NCBI GenBank assembly: GCA_014529385.2
Contig: CM043950.1
Coordinates: forward strand, 156,705,545 to 156,769,544
DNA length: 64,000 bases
Reading direction: 5' to 3'
Source of the DNA: Adiantum capillus-veneris
Lineage: Eukaryota; Streptophyta; Polypodiopsida; Polypodiales; Pteridaceae
Shown: positions 44,137 through 55,000 of the stretch, piece after piece
Position numbering within the stretch: position 1 is the first letter of the stretch
How the letters are laid out: the number at the start of each line of letters is the position of its first letter
Notes under the pieces: generated by a model
What the model saw: only the letters and a program-made list of their open reading frames with translations
Told to the model about the DNA's origin: nothing
The model's database searches: none
Made by a program: the position numbers and the translations under genes

Positions 44137-45372
44137 GTGGGAGTTATGGCGGAGGAAGGGAAGCTCAAGATTGAGAAGTTCAACGGCAAAAACTACCAAC
44201 ATTGGAAGATGCAGATTGAAGACTATCTCTACCAGAAGGACCTCTATTTGCCACTAGGCAGTCTTGCGAAGAAGCCCGCAACAATGGCAGATGAAGCATG
44301 GATTGTCCTTGATCGAAAGGCACTGGGAACAATCCGGTTAAACTTGGCGTCAATGGTGGCCTTCAATGTTTCGGAGATGAAGACCACAGAGGACTTGATG
44401 AAGTCACTTGACGACTTCTACGAGAAACCATCGGCGTCCAATAAGGTATTTCTTATGAAGCCCTTGTTCAATCTAAAGATGGCAGAGAATGGTTCGGTTG
44501 CAGAACACCTAAATGACTTTAACACAAACATAAGTCAACTTCGATCAGTGAAAATCAATTTCGATGACGAAGTGAGAGCTCGCCTTATACTATCATCTCT
44601 ACCGGATAGTTGGGACAGCCTTGTGATGGCTATAAGTAATTCTATCTCTGGCACAAATACTCTTAAGTTTGATGATGTTGTGGGTGTTCTCCTAAGCAAG
44701 GAAATGCGAAGGAGAAGCACAGGAGAATCATCAAGTGCTGCACTATCAGTGGAAACAAGAGGAAGGCTTAAGGAGAGGTTCAAAAACCAAAAGGGTCGTG
44801 ATCGCTCAAGGCGGAGCAAGTCACGCACAAAGTCAGTTCTTGAATGTTGGAACTGCGGAAAGAAGGGCCACATCAAGAAGGATTGCTGGTCCAAGAAGAA
44901 GAAGGAGACAGAGTCTCAAGACAACAAGCCAACATCGGAGGCCAATGTGGCAGGTAAAGTAGAGCAAGATGCTCTAATTCTCTCATTAGACAATGTGTCT
45001 AATTCCTGGATAGTAGATTCCGGGGCTTCATTCCATGAGACACCACACAAGCAACATTTCCAAGACTACACCAAAGGTAATTTTGGGTATGTATACTTGG
45101 GAGATGATGAAGCTTGTGAGATTGTCGGCAAAGGTACAGTTTCTGTCAAAACTGCTAACGGAAATGAATGGAAGCTTAAAGATGTTAGGCATGTTCCTTC
45201 TCTTCGCAAAAATTTGATCTCTACAGGACAATTGGACGATGAAGGTCACAACATTGCATTCGGAAACAAACGGTGGAAGATCTCAAAGGGATCTTTGGTG
45301 GTTGCCAAGGGTGAAAAAGTTGGTACACTTTACTTGTGTACTGTTAGCATGCAACCTTCAGTCAGCTTGTGA
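44137..45372 (+). CDS. Copia gag and protease part of polyprotein
   Basis: 411 codons. The start is probably the ATG at 44146 (MAEEGKLKIEKFNG), which has a better context than 44137. The N-terminal gag has the copia-type block FNGKNYQHWKMQIEDYL. A Lys/Arg-rich linker precedes the zinc knuckle CWNCGKKGHIKKDC (from residue 237, C-x2-C-x4-H-x4-C). The protease active site is WIVDSGASFHET with D294, the intact D-S-G. The frame ends at TGA 45370-45372, just after the link to integrase. Integrase then continues in another frame, so a 1-base shift lies at about 45340-45372. Gag and protease themselves look intact. Confidence 0.9.
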   Translation: MGVMAEEGKLKIEKFNGKNYQHWKMQIEDYLYQKDLYLPLGSLAKKPATMADEAWIVLDRKALGTIRLNLASMVAFNVSEMKTTEDLMKSLDDFYEKPSASNKVFLMKPLFNLKMAENGSVAEHLNDFNTNISQLRSVKINFDDEVRARLILSSLPDSWDSLVMAISNSISGTNTLKFDDVVGVLLSKEMRRRSTGESSSAALSVETRGRLKERFKNQKGRDRSRRSKSRTKSVLECWNCGKKGHIKKDCWSKKKKETESQDNKPTSEANVAGKVEQDALILSLDNVSNSWIVDSGASFHETPHKQHFQDYTKGNFGYVYLGDDEACEIVGKGTVSVKTANGNEWKLKDVRHVPSLRKNLISTGQLDDEGHNIAFGNKRWKISKGSLVVAKGEKVGTLYLCTVSMQPSVSL

Positions 45373-46942
45373 AGCAACTACAAAAGTTGACAGTGCGGTG
45401 TGGCACTACCGACTTGGGCATATGAGTGCCAAAGGAATGCAAATCCTTCAAACAAAGAAGCTTCTACCAGGTTTGAAAGAAGTGGACTTAGAGTTCTGTG
45501 AAGATTGTGTTTATAGTAAACAAAAGAGGGTAAAATTTCAAAAATCAGGAAATGAAAGAAAAAATAAAAAACTTGAGTTGGTTCATTCTGATGTTTGGGG
45601 TCCTGCAAGTACACCATCACTTGGTGGCTCATTGTACTATGTAACATTCATAGACGATGCGACTAGAAAAACATGGGTTTATGTCATGAAGAATAAATCC
45701 GATGTATTTTCCATATTTCAAAGGTGGAAAGCCTTTGTGGAAAATGAAACAGGTACCAAGGTTAAATGCCTCAGATCCGACAATGGAGGCGAATATTGCA
45801 GCCAAGCTTTTGAAAGATTTTGTGCTAGCAATGGCATTTGGAGGCAAAGGACAACCCCAAGGACACCTCAACAAAATGGGATTTTGGAAAGGATGAACAG
45901 GACAATCATGGAACGAGCACGAAGCATGCGGCTACATACAGGCCTACCGCTTGAGCTTTGGGCGGAAGCTGTAAGTACGTCTGTGTACTTAATCAATCGG
46001 TCACCCTCAACGGCATTGGATGGGGGAGTTCCAGAAGAGGCATGGACAGGTAAACCGGTGAATTATGCATTTCTCAAAGTTTTTGGGTGTGAGGCTTTCA
46101 TGCACATAGATAGAAGCCTAAGATCAAAGCTAGATGCAAAGTCCAAAAAGTGTTTCTTCATTGGCTATGGAGAAGGAGACTTTGGGTATCGCCTATGGAA
46201 TCCTGAAGATGGTAAAATCTTAAGAAGTAGGGATGTAATTTTTAACGAACAAAATATGTACAAAGATTACTTGGAAAGAAAACAAACAAAAGAAACAAGT
46301 GATGAGTACATGGAGCTTGAGGACGGTGAAGACTCAAGGACTGCAAATGGTGACAATGTGCAACAACGTCAACCAAATGAGGAGCCTCAACCTATTGCCC
46401 GAAGATCTACAAGAGCAAGTAAACCTCCAGAAAGGTTTGTTCCTTCCTTCAACCATCTCTTGATCTCAGATTCTGGAGAGCCGGAATCATACAAAGAAGC
46501 TATGCAACATGAATCCAAAGAACAATGGACGAAGATCATGCAAGTGGAGATGGACTCACTACATCGCAACCAAACATGGGAGTTGCTTGAGTTGCCTAAA
46601 GGTAAGTGGGCACTTCAAAACAAATGGGTGTACAAGCTGAAGGAAGAAGAAGGTGGGAAGAAAAGGTACAAGTCTAGGCTTGTGGTAAAAGGTTTTTCTC
46701 AAAAGAAAGGTATTGAATTCAATGAAATATTTTCTCCTGTTGTAAAAATGAACTCAATTAGGCTTGTCCTAAGCCTTGTGGCTGCTCATGATCTAAATCT
46801 CGAGCAAATGGATGTAAATACAGCATTCCCTCATGGTGACTTAGAGGAGGAAATCTACATGCTTCAACCAAAGGGGTATGAAGTAAAAGGTAAGGAGAAA
46901 ATGGTTTGCAGATTAAAGAAGAGCTTGTATGGTTTAAAGTAA
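45373..46942 (+). pseudogene. Copia integrase and first half of RT
   Basis: The frame (open from 45239) carries the integrase zinc domain VWHYRLGHMS and FCEDCVYSKQ, and the core with HSDVWGP, CLRSDNGGEYC and TPQQNGILERMNR, so all three DDE residues are present. Further on is the acidic linker with the conserved ARRSTRASKPPERF block. RT starts at NKWVYKLKEEEGGKKRYKSR, with ARLVxKGF-like RLVVKGFSQKKGIEF and the first catalytic Asp in LEQMDVNTAF. The frame stops at TAA 46940-46942 inside the conserved SLYGLK block; the same frame goes on afterwards. Confidence 0.9.
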
Positions 46943-48031
46943 GCATCAAGACAATGGTACTTGAAGTTTGATCGATGGATGTTGAATCATGGATTCACAA
47001 GATGCAACTCGGATCACTGCGTCTACACGAAGAATTTGGGAGATGGAAAATTCATCATCCTAATGTTGTATGTTGATGACATGTTGATTGCAAGTGCTAA
47101 CATGCAGGACATCAAAGACCTAAAAGAGGAGCTGTCCAAATCTTTTTCAATGAAAGATTTAGGTGCTGCAAAGAGGATACTTGGTATGAAAATATCAAGG
47201 GACAGGACGAAGAAGACAATAAATCTATCTCAAGAAGATTACATCAAGAAGGTACTAGAAAGGTTTGCAATGCAAAATGCAAAACCAGTTTCTACACCTT
47301 TGGCTGGTCATTTTAAACTAACGAAGGATATGTGTCCAAAGACACAAGAGGAGATAGCCTATATGTCTAAAGTTCCATATGCTGCAGCGGTAGGTTCTCT
47401 AATGTATGCTATGGTCTGGATAAGGCCAGAAATTGCACATGTAGTGGGAGTTGTGAGTAGGTTCATGGACAACCCAGGTAAAGAGCATTGGCAAGCTGTG
47501 AAGTGGATACTTAGGTATCTAAAAGGGACAACAACAAATGCTTTGTATTTTGGAGGAACTGATACTTTTCTAGAAGGGTATGCTGATGCAGATATGGCAG
47601 GTGACAAAGATACTCGAAGGAGCACTACCGGCTATGTGTTCACGGTTGGAGGCACAACAGTAAGCTGGGCTTCAAAGCTGCAGAAAGTGGTTTCACTTTC
47701 TACCACGGAAGCAGAGTATGTAGCAATGACGGAGGCAAGCAAAGAAATTTTGTGGCTTCACAGATTCTTAGAAGAGCTTGGATTCAAACAAGACAATTGT
47801 GTCTTGTACAGTGATAGCCAAAGCGCTATCCATCTTGCGAAGAACTCAGCCTTTCATTCAAGGACAAAGCACATTGAGGTGAGATATCACTTCATACGCA
47901 CTCTTTTGGAAGAGGGACAACTAAAGCTAGGAAAGGTGCATACAAGTGAAAATCCTACAGACATGTTTACAAAGGTGGTCAACAAGGAGAAGTTGAGCTT
48001 TTGCTCATCTTCAATCGGCATTCAAGGATAA
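46943..48031 (+). pseudogene. Copia second half of RT and RNase H
   Basis: Same phase as the preceding frame. RT active site YVDD lies at residues 37-40 counted from the ATG at 46961 (LMLYVDDMLIA). The MKDLGAAKRILGM block and the RT C-terminus follow, then RNase H with GYADADMAGDKDTRRSTTGY (catalytic Asp), STTEAEYVAM (Glu), LYSDSQSAIHLAKN (Asp) and SRTKHIEVRYHF. It ends TAA at 48031. The stop at 46940 is the only break in this half. Confidence 0.9.
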
Positions 48032-48078
48032 GAAGCCAGAATGGAAAGCAGTCATAGGTTTGGTTTGGAGATCAGTCT

Positions 48079-48091
48079 CCAAGTGGGAGAT
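48079..48091 (+). other. Copia polypurine tract
   Basis: ccaagtgggagat directly before the 3' LTR. It is the usual plant copia tract AAGTGGGAGATTG. Confidence 0.85.
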
Positions 48092-48869
48092 TGTTAAGTA
48101 TGGAGCCTAATTTACCCTTGTAATTTTCTGTGGTAAAAGCGCACATTTGTAAGGCCCCCATTATGAGGAGAAGCCATCGTGCATGAAGGAAAATCACTCA
48201 CCAGAAACCAAAATTTTCACGGACAAGAATCAGGGGCAACTTTAAAGGCCTAGGGGGCGGAGGCCCCAGAGACTTTTTTTCACCGGAATATCCCTTTTTG
48301 CCAGAATATTATGGCCGGACGGCGGCCGGAAAGTGGTCGGAAAACAACCGGTCAGTTGGCCGGTGGCCGGTAGTCAATGGCCGATGGCCGGTGGTCGAAA
48401 GTCAATGGCCGGTGGCCGGTGGCCGAATTCAAAAGCGGACTTGTCTTTTCAAGGGCGGCCACACATGGGCGAATTGGAGGGTCTGATTTGGACTTATTCG
48501 CACAAGGGTGGCTACACATGGCTGTCTCTCATAAGAGAGGGTAGCCCTTTTGGCCTATAAAAGGAGGCCATTTCTACACACATTTCATAGTGTGAAGTTG
48601 ATACAACAAGGTGAGTGTGAGGTGGTGAGAGTGAAGCAAGGCGGGAGCTCCATTAAGGGTATAATCCCTTTGTAAACTACTTCTTGTTTTGAAGTACTAA
48701 AGCCATTGAGTGGCTGCTTTCCCGTGGACGTAGCCCACATTGGGTGAACCACGTATATCGTGTGTACTCTCTCTCTCTCTCTACTCTATAATCTCGTGTA
48801 TGTAAATCTATCTCTCTCCATTAAGTAATCTACTTAATTATCTATTTAGCTACGTCTTATTTCTTAACA
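48092..48869 (+). repeat. Copia 3' LTR
   Basis: 778 bp, TGTTAAGTATGG to CTTAACA, TATA box at 48556-48563. Almost identical to the 5' LTR, but with a shorter GGCCGG minisatellite (48358-48425). Confidence 0.95.
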
Positions 48870-50554
48870 TTATGAAGGTTTTAGCCCAAGGTGGTTTGAA
48901 GGTCCACCACCTGTCCAAGATAGTTCTATTGAAACAAGCTATCTATGTTGTTTCAAGGTCAATGTGTGAATGGAGTGTAGCTACTATGTCTATTAGCATC
49001 GGTGGTTTTGGGAAGAGGTCTACCACTTGTCCAACCTACTATCCATTGTGTTATGGAGGTATTTGCCCTGGGTGGTTTGAAGGTCCACCACCTGTCCAGG
49101 CTAGATCTATTGAAAGAAGCTATCTCTAGTGTTTCAAGGTTAATGTGTGAAAGGAGTGTAGCTACTATGTTTACTACCATGGATGGATTGGTACAAAGGT
49201 CCACCCGTTGTACAACCTACTAATCATTGTGTTATGGAGGTTTTAGCCCAAGGTGGTTTAAAGGTCTACCATCTCTCCAAGCCACCTCTATTGAATAGTC
49301 CTATTTCTATTGTTTGAAGGTCAATTTGTGAATGGAATGTAGCTACTAGATTTACTATCATGGATAGTTTGGGGCAGAGCTCCACCACTTGTCCAACTTA
49401 CTATCCATTGTGTTCTTGAGGTTTTAGCCTAGGTTGGTTTGAAGGTCCACCACTTGTCCAAGCTAGATAAATTGCACAAACATATCTGTATTGTTTCAAA
49501 TTCAATGTGTGAATGTAGTGTAGCTACTTTGTTTACTACCATGGATAATTTGGGACAAAGCTCCACCACTTTTCCAACCTACTATCCATTGTGTTACGGA
49601 GGTTATAGCCCAAGATTTTTTGAAGGTCCACCACCTGTTCAAGCTAGCTCCATTGAAATAAGTTATCTCTATTGTTTCAAGGTCAATGTGTGAATGGAGT
49701 GTAGCTACTTTGTTAGCTACCATGGATGGTTTGGGGTAGAGGTCCAACACTTGTCCAACTTACTATCCATTGTGTTATCGAGGTTTTAGCCTAAGGTTTT
49801 TTGAAGGTCCACCACCTCTCCAAGCTAGCTCTATTGAAAGAAGCTATCTCTATTATTTGAAGGTTAATGTGTGAATGGAGTGTAATTACTATGTTTATTA
49901 CCATGGATAGTATGGAGTAGAGGTCCACCACTCGTCCAACATACTATCCATTGTGTTATGGAGGTTTTAGCCCAGGGTGATTTGAAGGTGGACCATCTGT
50001 TCAAGCTATCTCTAATGGTTCAAGGTCAATGTGTGAATGGAATGTAGCTACTATTTGTATTACCATGGATGGTTTGGGGCATAGGTCCACAACTTGTCCA
50101 ACCTACTATCCCTTGTGTTATGGTGGGCTTAGCCCAAGGTGGTTTGAAGGTCCATCACCTCTCCAAGATAGCTCTATTTAATAGTCGTATCTCCATTTTT
50201 CAAAGGTCAATTTGTCAATGCAGTGTAGCTATTATGTTTACTACCATGGATGGTCTATGGCAGACGTCCACCACTTGTCCAACCTACTATCCCTTGTGTT
50301 ATAATTTTTGTAGTCCAAGGTGGTTTGAAAGGTCCACCACCTGTCTAAGCTAGCTCTATTAAAAGAAGTTATCTCTATTGTTTGAAGGTCAATGTGTGAA
50401 TGGAGTGTATCTACTATGTCTACTACCATGGATGGTTTGGGGTAGAGGTCCAACCAGCTATAAGGTAGTTTGAAGTTCCACCACCTGTCCAAGCTAGCTT
50501 TATTCAATAGTGCTATCTCTAGTCTGATCACGTGGATGGTTTGGGGTAGAGGTC
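48870..50554. repeat. 181-bp satellite, block 2 (about 10 units)
   Basis: The ggatggtttgggg-type block recurs near 48998, 49178, 49361, 49540, 49722, 49903, 50067, 50248, 50429 and 50531. Most steps are 179-183 bases; the last is short (about 102). Each unit has two ggtccaccac motifs, roughly half a unit apart. The block ends with AGGTC at the insertion of element F. Confidence 0.95.
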
Positions 50555-51118
50555 TGTTAACCCTCACGGCACACGGACACCCTATGATCTATAAACGTTG
50601 TATTATTTAGAGTCAGGTACCGGGCTTGTCGGACCAACAGGGAAAGGTAGAGTGATCGTCGATGAGGCGCACTTTAACTTGGACATTCAAGGGATTAGTT
50701 GGTTAAGCATGGGCGCCCAAGTGTGAATGGGGTGAGCTCCTATAAAAGCCAACTAAACCTAATTTTTACTTATTCTCTCATTTGTGCAATTGAAGAGTGC
50801 TCTTGCTCCATCTCCATCTTCTTCTTCTTCACCTCCTTGTGTGTGTGTGTGTGAGAGAGAGAGAGAGGGAGAGTGTGTGTGCGATCGAGCATTACGAAGG
50901 CACGACGGCGGCGAAGCGGTTGAGCGCGGCACGACTGCAGCTTCTTCTTCATCGCGGCGAGGAATCCACCACGAAGGCGAGTGTAGAGCGGTGAGTGACA
51001 CACCCTTTGTTTCCTTGAGCTTGCTAGTTTAGGCTTGTTGTGTGCTTGGAGCCGTTTGTGGCTCGCACACGGTGTATTGGCAAGTCCCTTGCTTCGACAG
51101 TGCGGCAAGGAGCGCACA
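50555..51118 (+). repeat. Element F 5' LTR
   Basis: 564 bp with TATA box tataaaag at 50741-50748. A CT/GT microsatellite (cttcttcttc, then gtgtgtgtgtgtgtgagaga) lies at 50818-50880, downstream of the promoter in the transcribed part. Confidence 0.95.
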
Positions 51119-51122
51119 TTTT

Positions 51123-51140
51123 TGGCGCCGCTGCCGGGGA
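51123..51140 (+). other. Element F primer binding site
   Basis: TGGCGCCGCTGCCGGGGA, four bases after the LTR end. This is the type common in Athila/Tat elements and usually ascribed to tRNA-Asp. Confidence 0.85.
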
Positions 51141-52079
51141 TATGCCCTACACTAAGCTCGGTTAGCACTTTACGCTTCCTTGCGGTGCAATTTCTATCAT
51201 AGGAAAGGCAGGGAAGGAGTGTGTGGAGATTTCTGTTTTTTGCGTTTTCTGCATTTGCTGTCAAGTTTCAATTTCTGCTATTGTCTGCGTTTTTTCAATT
51301 TCTGCATATCTGCGTTTTCTGCATTTTTTGCATATCTGCGTTTTCAATTTGTGTATTTTCTGCACCCACAAAAAAAAAAAAAAAAAAAAAACGGAAATAA
51401 AAAACGCGAGCGAGCGGGCGGCTAAATTTTTTGAAAATAAAAAACGTGACTCTTAAAACGGACGGGTTGGTTTGTATAAAAGATAGATCGGGATCATTTT
51501 CCCAAGCCCAAGCCCAAGCCCTCAGTCCTCAGTCTTATGATATATACTAGACTCACTCTTATATATATACCCTACTCCCTCAAGAGAGAATGAGAGTATG
51601 TGGGACAAGTCCTCCACTCTCCTCCTTTCTCTTCCCACTTGCACCCTTAGACTTTCTAGTTTGGGCCTAGTTTCCTACTGGAAATTGACAGTTTTAGGGA
51701 TTCCGAGGGCATAGAGTGACCAAACGGAGGGCTGTAAAGCACGACACGACCCTCTGACCAATACGCTCGTTTCGAGCTATCACAAGGCCCACATTCCACG
51801 ACACGCTCTAAAAAATCTAGCAAAAAAAACAAACAAAAAACACGCTAAAAACTAGGCACAAGGCCTCCTAGAGCAGCTTTTTGACACCTTAGGGTATCAA
51901 AAGCACATGCACTTATGCTCTGGGTGGGTGCTAGAACACGAGTATATTGAGGGTGCCTCTGTTCATACGGACACCCATTACCCATCCACGATAAGCTCTA
52001 GACCCTCAGCGGGGACACAAGGTAGCACCACCCAAGACCCTAAAATAGCCGCTAGTGTTCCTCCTCCGACTCAGAAATC
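51141..52079 (+). other. Element F leader
   Basis: 939 bp before the long frame. It includes ctgcgttttctgcat-type short repeats (51236-51360), an A tract of about 22 bases (51369-51390), and no coding domain. It probably holds the packaging and dimerisation signals; none could be defined. Confidence 0.6.
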
Positions 52080-55000
52080 ATGGAAGCATACCCTAACCAA
52101 AACACTGAGAGAGAAGGACATGCACCTCCCGAAGCTCCACAGCCTAGTACTAGTATGTTTAGCCGTTTCATGGAAACATTAGGTAGAGCTACTCGCTCGG
52201 AACCTGATGCAAATGAAGCACACGAAGGGGGTGGGGAAGTGGACTCTCCTTTCACATCGCACGTGGACCCCACACCCCCAAAGAGTGTCCATGTGGATAT
52301 CCTACCAACTTCTTACCAAGAAGGCCCTGTTGAGCTGCCTCCTTCAGAAGTTCCCTCTAGAGTACCGTTGGTGACAAGTAAAACCACGGGGAGCAACATT
52401 GCTTCTACCTCACAAGAAACCATTAACACGTCGACTCTAGAAGGATTGTTCATTAATGATCATTGGACATACGACCTCCACAGTGAGGTGTTGACGGATC
52501 TACACTCTGGCCACGCCTACCATGTAGGATGGATAGAGATTGTACAATCCACCTCTAGTGCCACGAGCATTGAAGATCAACAGAAAATGATCTGTAATGT
52601 TATCCATGGCATTATTCAATCAGAAAGGCAAAACCGAGGGGTAAATATACTCTCAACTGGCCCCATGAGATTTCTGGATACGAGCAAGGCTCAACAGCCT
52701 ACTCTATCACAAATGGAGACTCCTCTAATGAGCCCCATGGACCCATCTTACGTCATTTCACCTGGGGTCTCTATGCAATCTGAGCCTCCGAGCGAAAACT
52801 TTAGCTTCCCTAACTTGGCTCAACCCTCTATTAAGGAAAACACAGTGCTCACTCCAGGGATAAGCCTAACAGAGAATGTACCGATGACATCTACGGTTAG
52901 CGCAGTGCCACTACCTAGTGTCGTAGTACCTAATATGGGGCCTCGACCATATGTGCCTCTAGCCCCTTATGCACACATGGCCCCCACACCTCCAATTGTA
53001 CCACTTGCTTATGCTCCTCGAGTGCCGCTCCCTAGCTCTTATCCGAGTGGACCTATGCCCGGTTATGTTCCATATCCTGCATCATCTATACATATGCCAA
53101 GACCGGTACCCGTTCCTCTCCCACATATGATTCCAAGAGTACCTCCACCGGCCCTACCTCCTCACATAGGTGACTTGGCAGCGTTTTCTCAAACCATAGG
53201 TCGATCTATCGCGGAAAATATGCGTCATGCATCTGATAGAGAGCTTAGAAGTAAGGCAGTACAAATTGCCAAACTCACGCAAAAATTCAATGGGGACGAA
53301 GATGCTAGGAAACACATTGAAGTGTTTGAACAAGTATGTGATTCCTTAGGGGAACGCAACGAACTACATAAGTGCAATGCCTTAAGCTTGACATTAAGTG
53401 GGAAGGCTGGAGATTGGTATAGGACCCTAAGGGTGGACGAGAAAACAATCTACCCTACCCTTCGAAGGTTGTTTCTAAAGGAGTACATACGAGAAGGTGT
53501 GCTTTGGGGTGTAGCATCTCAGCTACAGAAGGCCGAACGTAAGGAAGGAGAGTCAGTAAGGGACTTCATTAGTCGTCTAAAGCACTTAAACTCTCGCTGC
53601 CCTGTAAATGAGCGCTTCAACAATAACCAACTGCTTGATCGATTCATTCGAGGGTTGAGGAATGAAGGAATCTATAATGGACTAGTGATTAGAGGTATCA
53701 CAACCTGGGAAGATGTCACTGCCAATGCAATCCAATTAGAGGACAACTTGATGATAGCAGGCATGAGGGTGTCTACCGACACGAGATCCACTAGCTCACA
53801 AGCCATTGAGTATGAACCCATGACTGCAAAGCCCATTGCCAATGAGCCAAAGGTATTTGAGACATTCTTGACAGACCTCACCAAGGCAATCCAAGAGTCT
53901 CTTAAGGATAATCGACCCCCTCAAAATAGTCACATGTATCCAAGAAGGGAGCAACAATGGTGTTCCATTTGCTTAGGTCCACATAGCACTAGTGAGTGCC
54001 CTACGTTTAGAGTAAAATTTAATGGAACTTGCAACGCATGTGGTAGGTATGGTCACCAAGCTAAGGATTGTTTAATGATCAAACGCATTATGGCAAATAG
54101 ACCACCTGTAGCCTGGACGGATGCGCCTCGAGCTCCTGTATTGATGCCTGCTCCACCTGTTGAGAAACTATCGCAACACATGGTCCCTAGATCTCAAACT
54201 GTTGTACAAGCTACACCGTTACCACCTCCTGTGCTAGGACCGCAGCCCCCGCATCCAAGAGTCGCCCCTATGAACCAAGTGGGTTGCGAGCCATCAAATG
54301 CTTATGCAGATGGCTGTGAGGAGGAAATAGACACTAGTATTGCCTACGGACTTGATACATTGGAAGAGTGTCCTATATACTACATGGAAGATTGTTGGGG
54401 ACAAGTCAAGCCGGTTTATCAAGCTGCTGCTCTCGCATCCAGAGGTCAAAATATCAACACCCAGGCTAGGAGGCCACCTCTTCAATGCTACGAGTGTGGT
54501 GGACCACATCGAGTAGCGGAGTGCCCTATTAGGCTGCAAAAGAATGCTGCACAGATGCAAATGAATCAAGCGAGCACGTCTGCAATGCCAATACTCACAT
54601 GTAATCGTTGTGGAATAGATCACTTGATTGCCCAATGCCCCTATAACCCAAATGCGCCTAAAATCACACCCCTGAATTTGGTCGAAATTGCTAGTGTGAC
54701 ATCGCCAATACCACCCGTTGCACCCGCTTATGCGATTACACGGTCCATGCTTCAAGGGCCAGGACATATCCTCGAAGAGAGAGATACCGCGTCAGTTATC
54801 CAAGCAAAGAAAAAGAAGACACGAAGGAAGAAGTTGCAGAATACAGAAAATTCAAAGCCAAGTTCCAAAACAAACATAGGAACAGGAGATGACCCCGTGT
54901 ATATGAATGACCTCGAGGATGATTCAGATTCAATCGAGACAATGGAGACTAGAACCAATACCACAAAGGGAAAGACCGACAAGGAAAACCGTAACATGGG

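Larger units (their letters stand above)
43267..48869 (+). mobile_element. Complete Ty1/copia retrotransposon
   Basis: Two LTRs (806 and 778 bp), each TGTT...AACA, enclose a primer site, gag-protease, integrase, RT and RNase H in copia order (integrase before RT) and a polypurine tract. It is flanked by the exact 5-bp target duplication TTATG (43262-43266 and 48870-48874), inside the satellite. The LTRs differ by scattered substitutions and one 28-bp repeat-unit difference, so the insertion is fairly young. Coding is spoiled by one frameshift and one stop. General features suggest the Tork/Tnt1-like part of copia; this placement is tentative. Confidence 0.95.

Noticed and set aside
49439-50567. 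Overlapping open frames on both strands in the satellite that repeat peptides such as SLDRWWTFKPPW and VGWTSGGPLPQTIH
   Set aside because: They come from the 181-bp unit; the frame shifts by one base each unit, no start or stop is conserved, and both strands are equally open. They are not genes.
50770-51264. Minus-strand 164-codon frame and plus-strand frames in the element F 5' LTR (repeated at 58940-59301)
   Set aside because: They lie on microsatellite-rich LTR sequence, are present in both LTRs only because the LTRs are identical, and have no recognisable domain.
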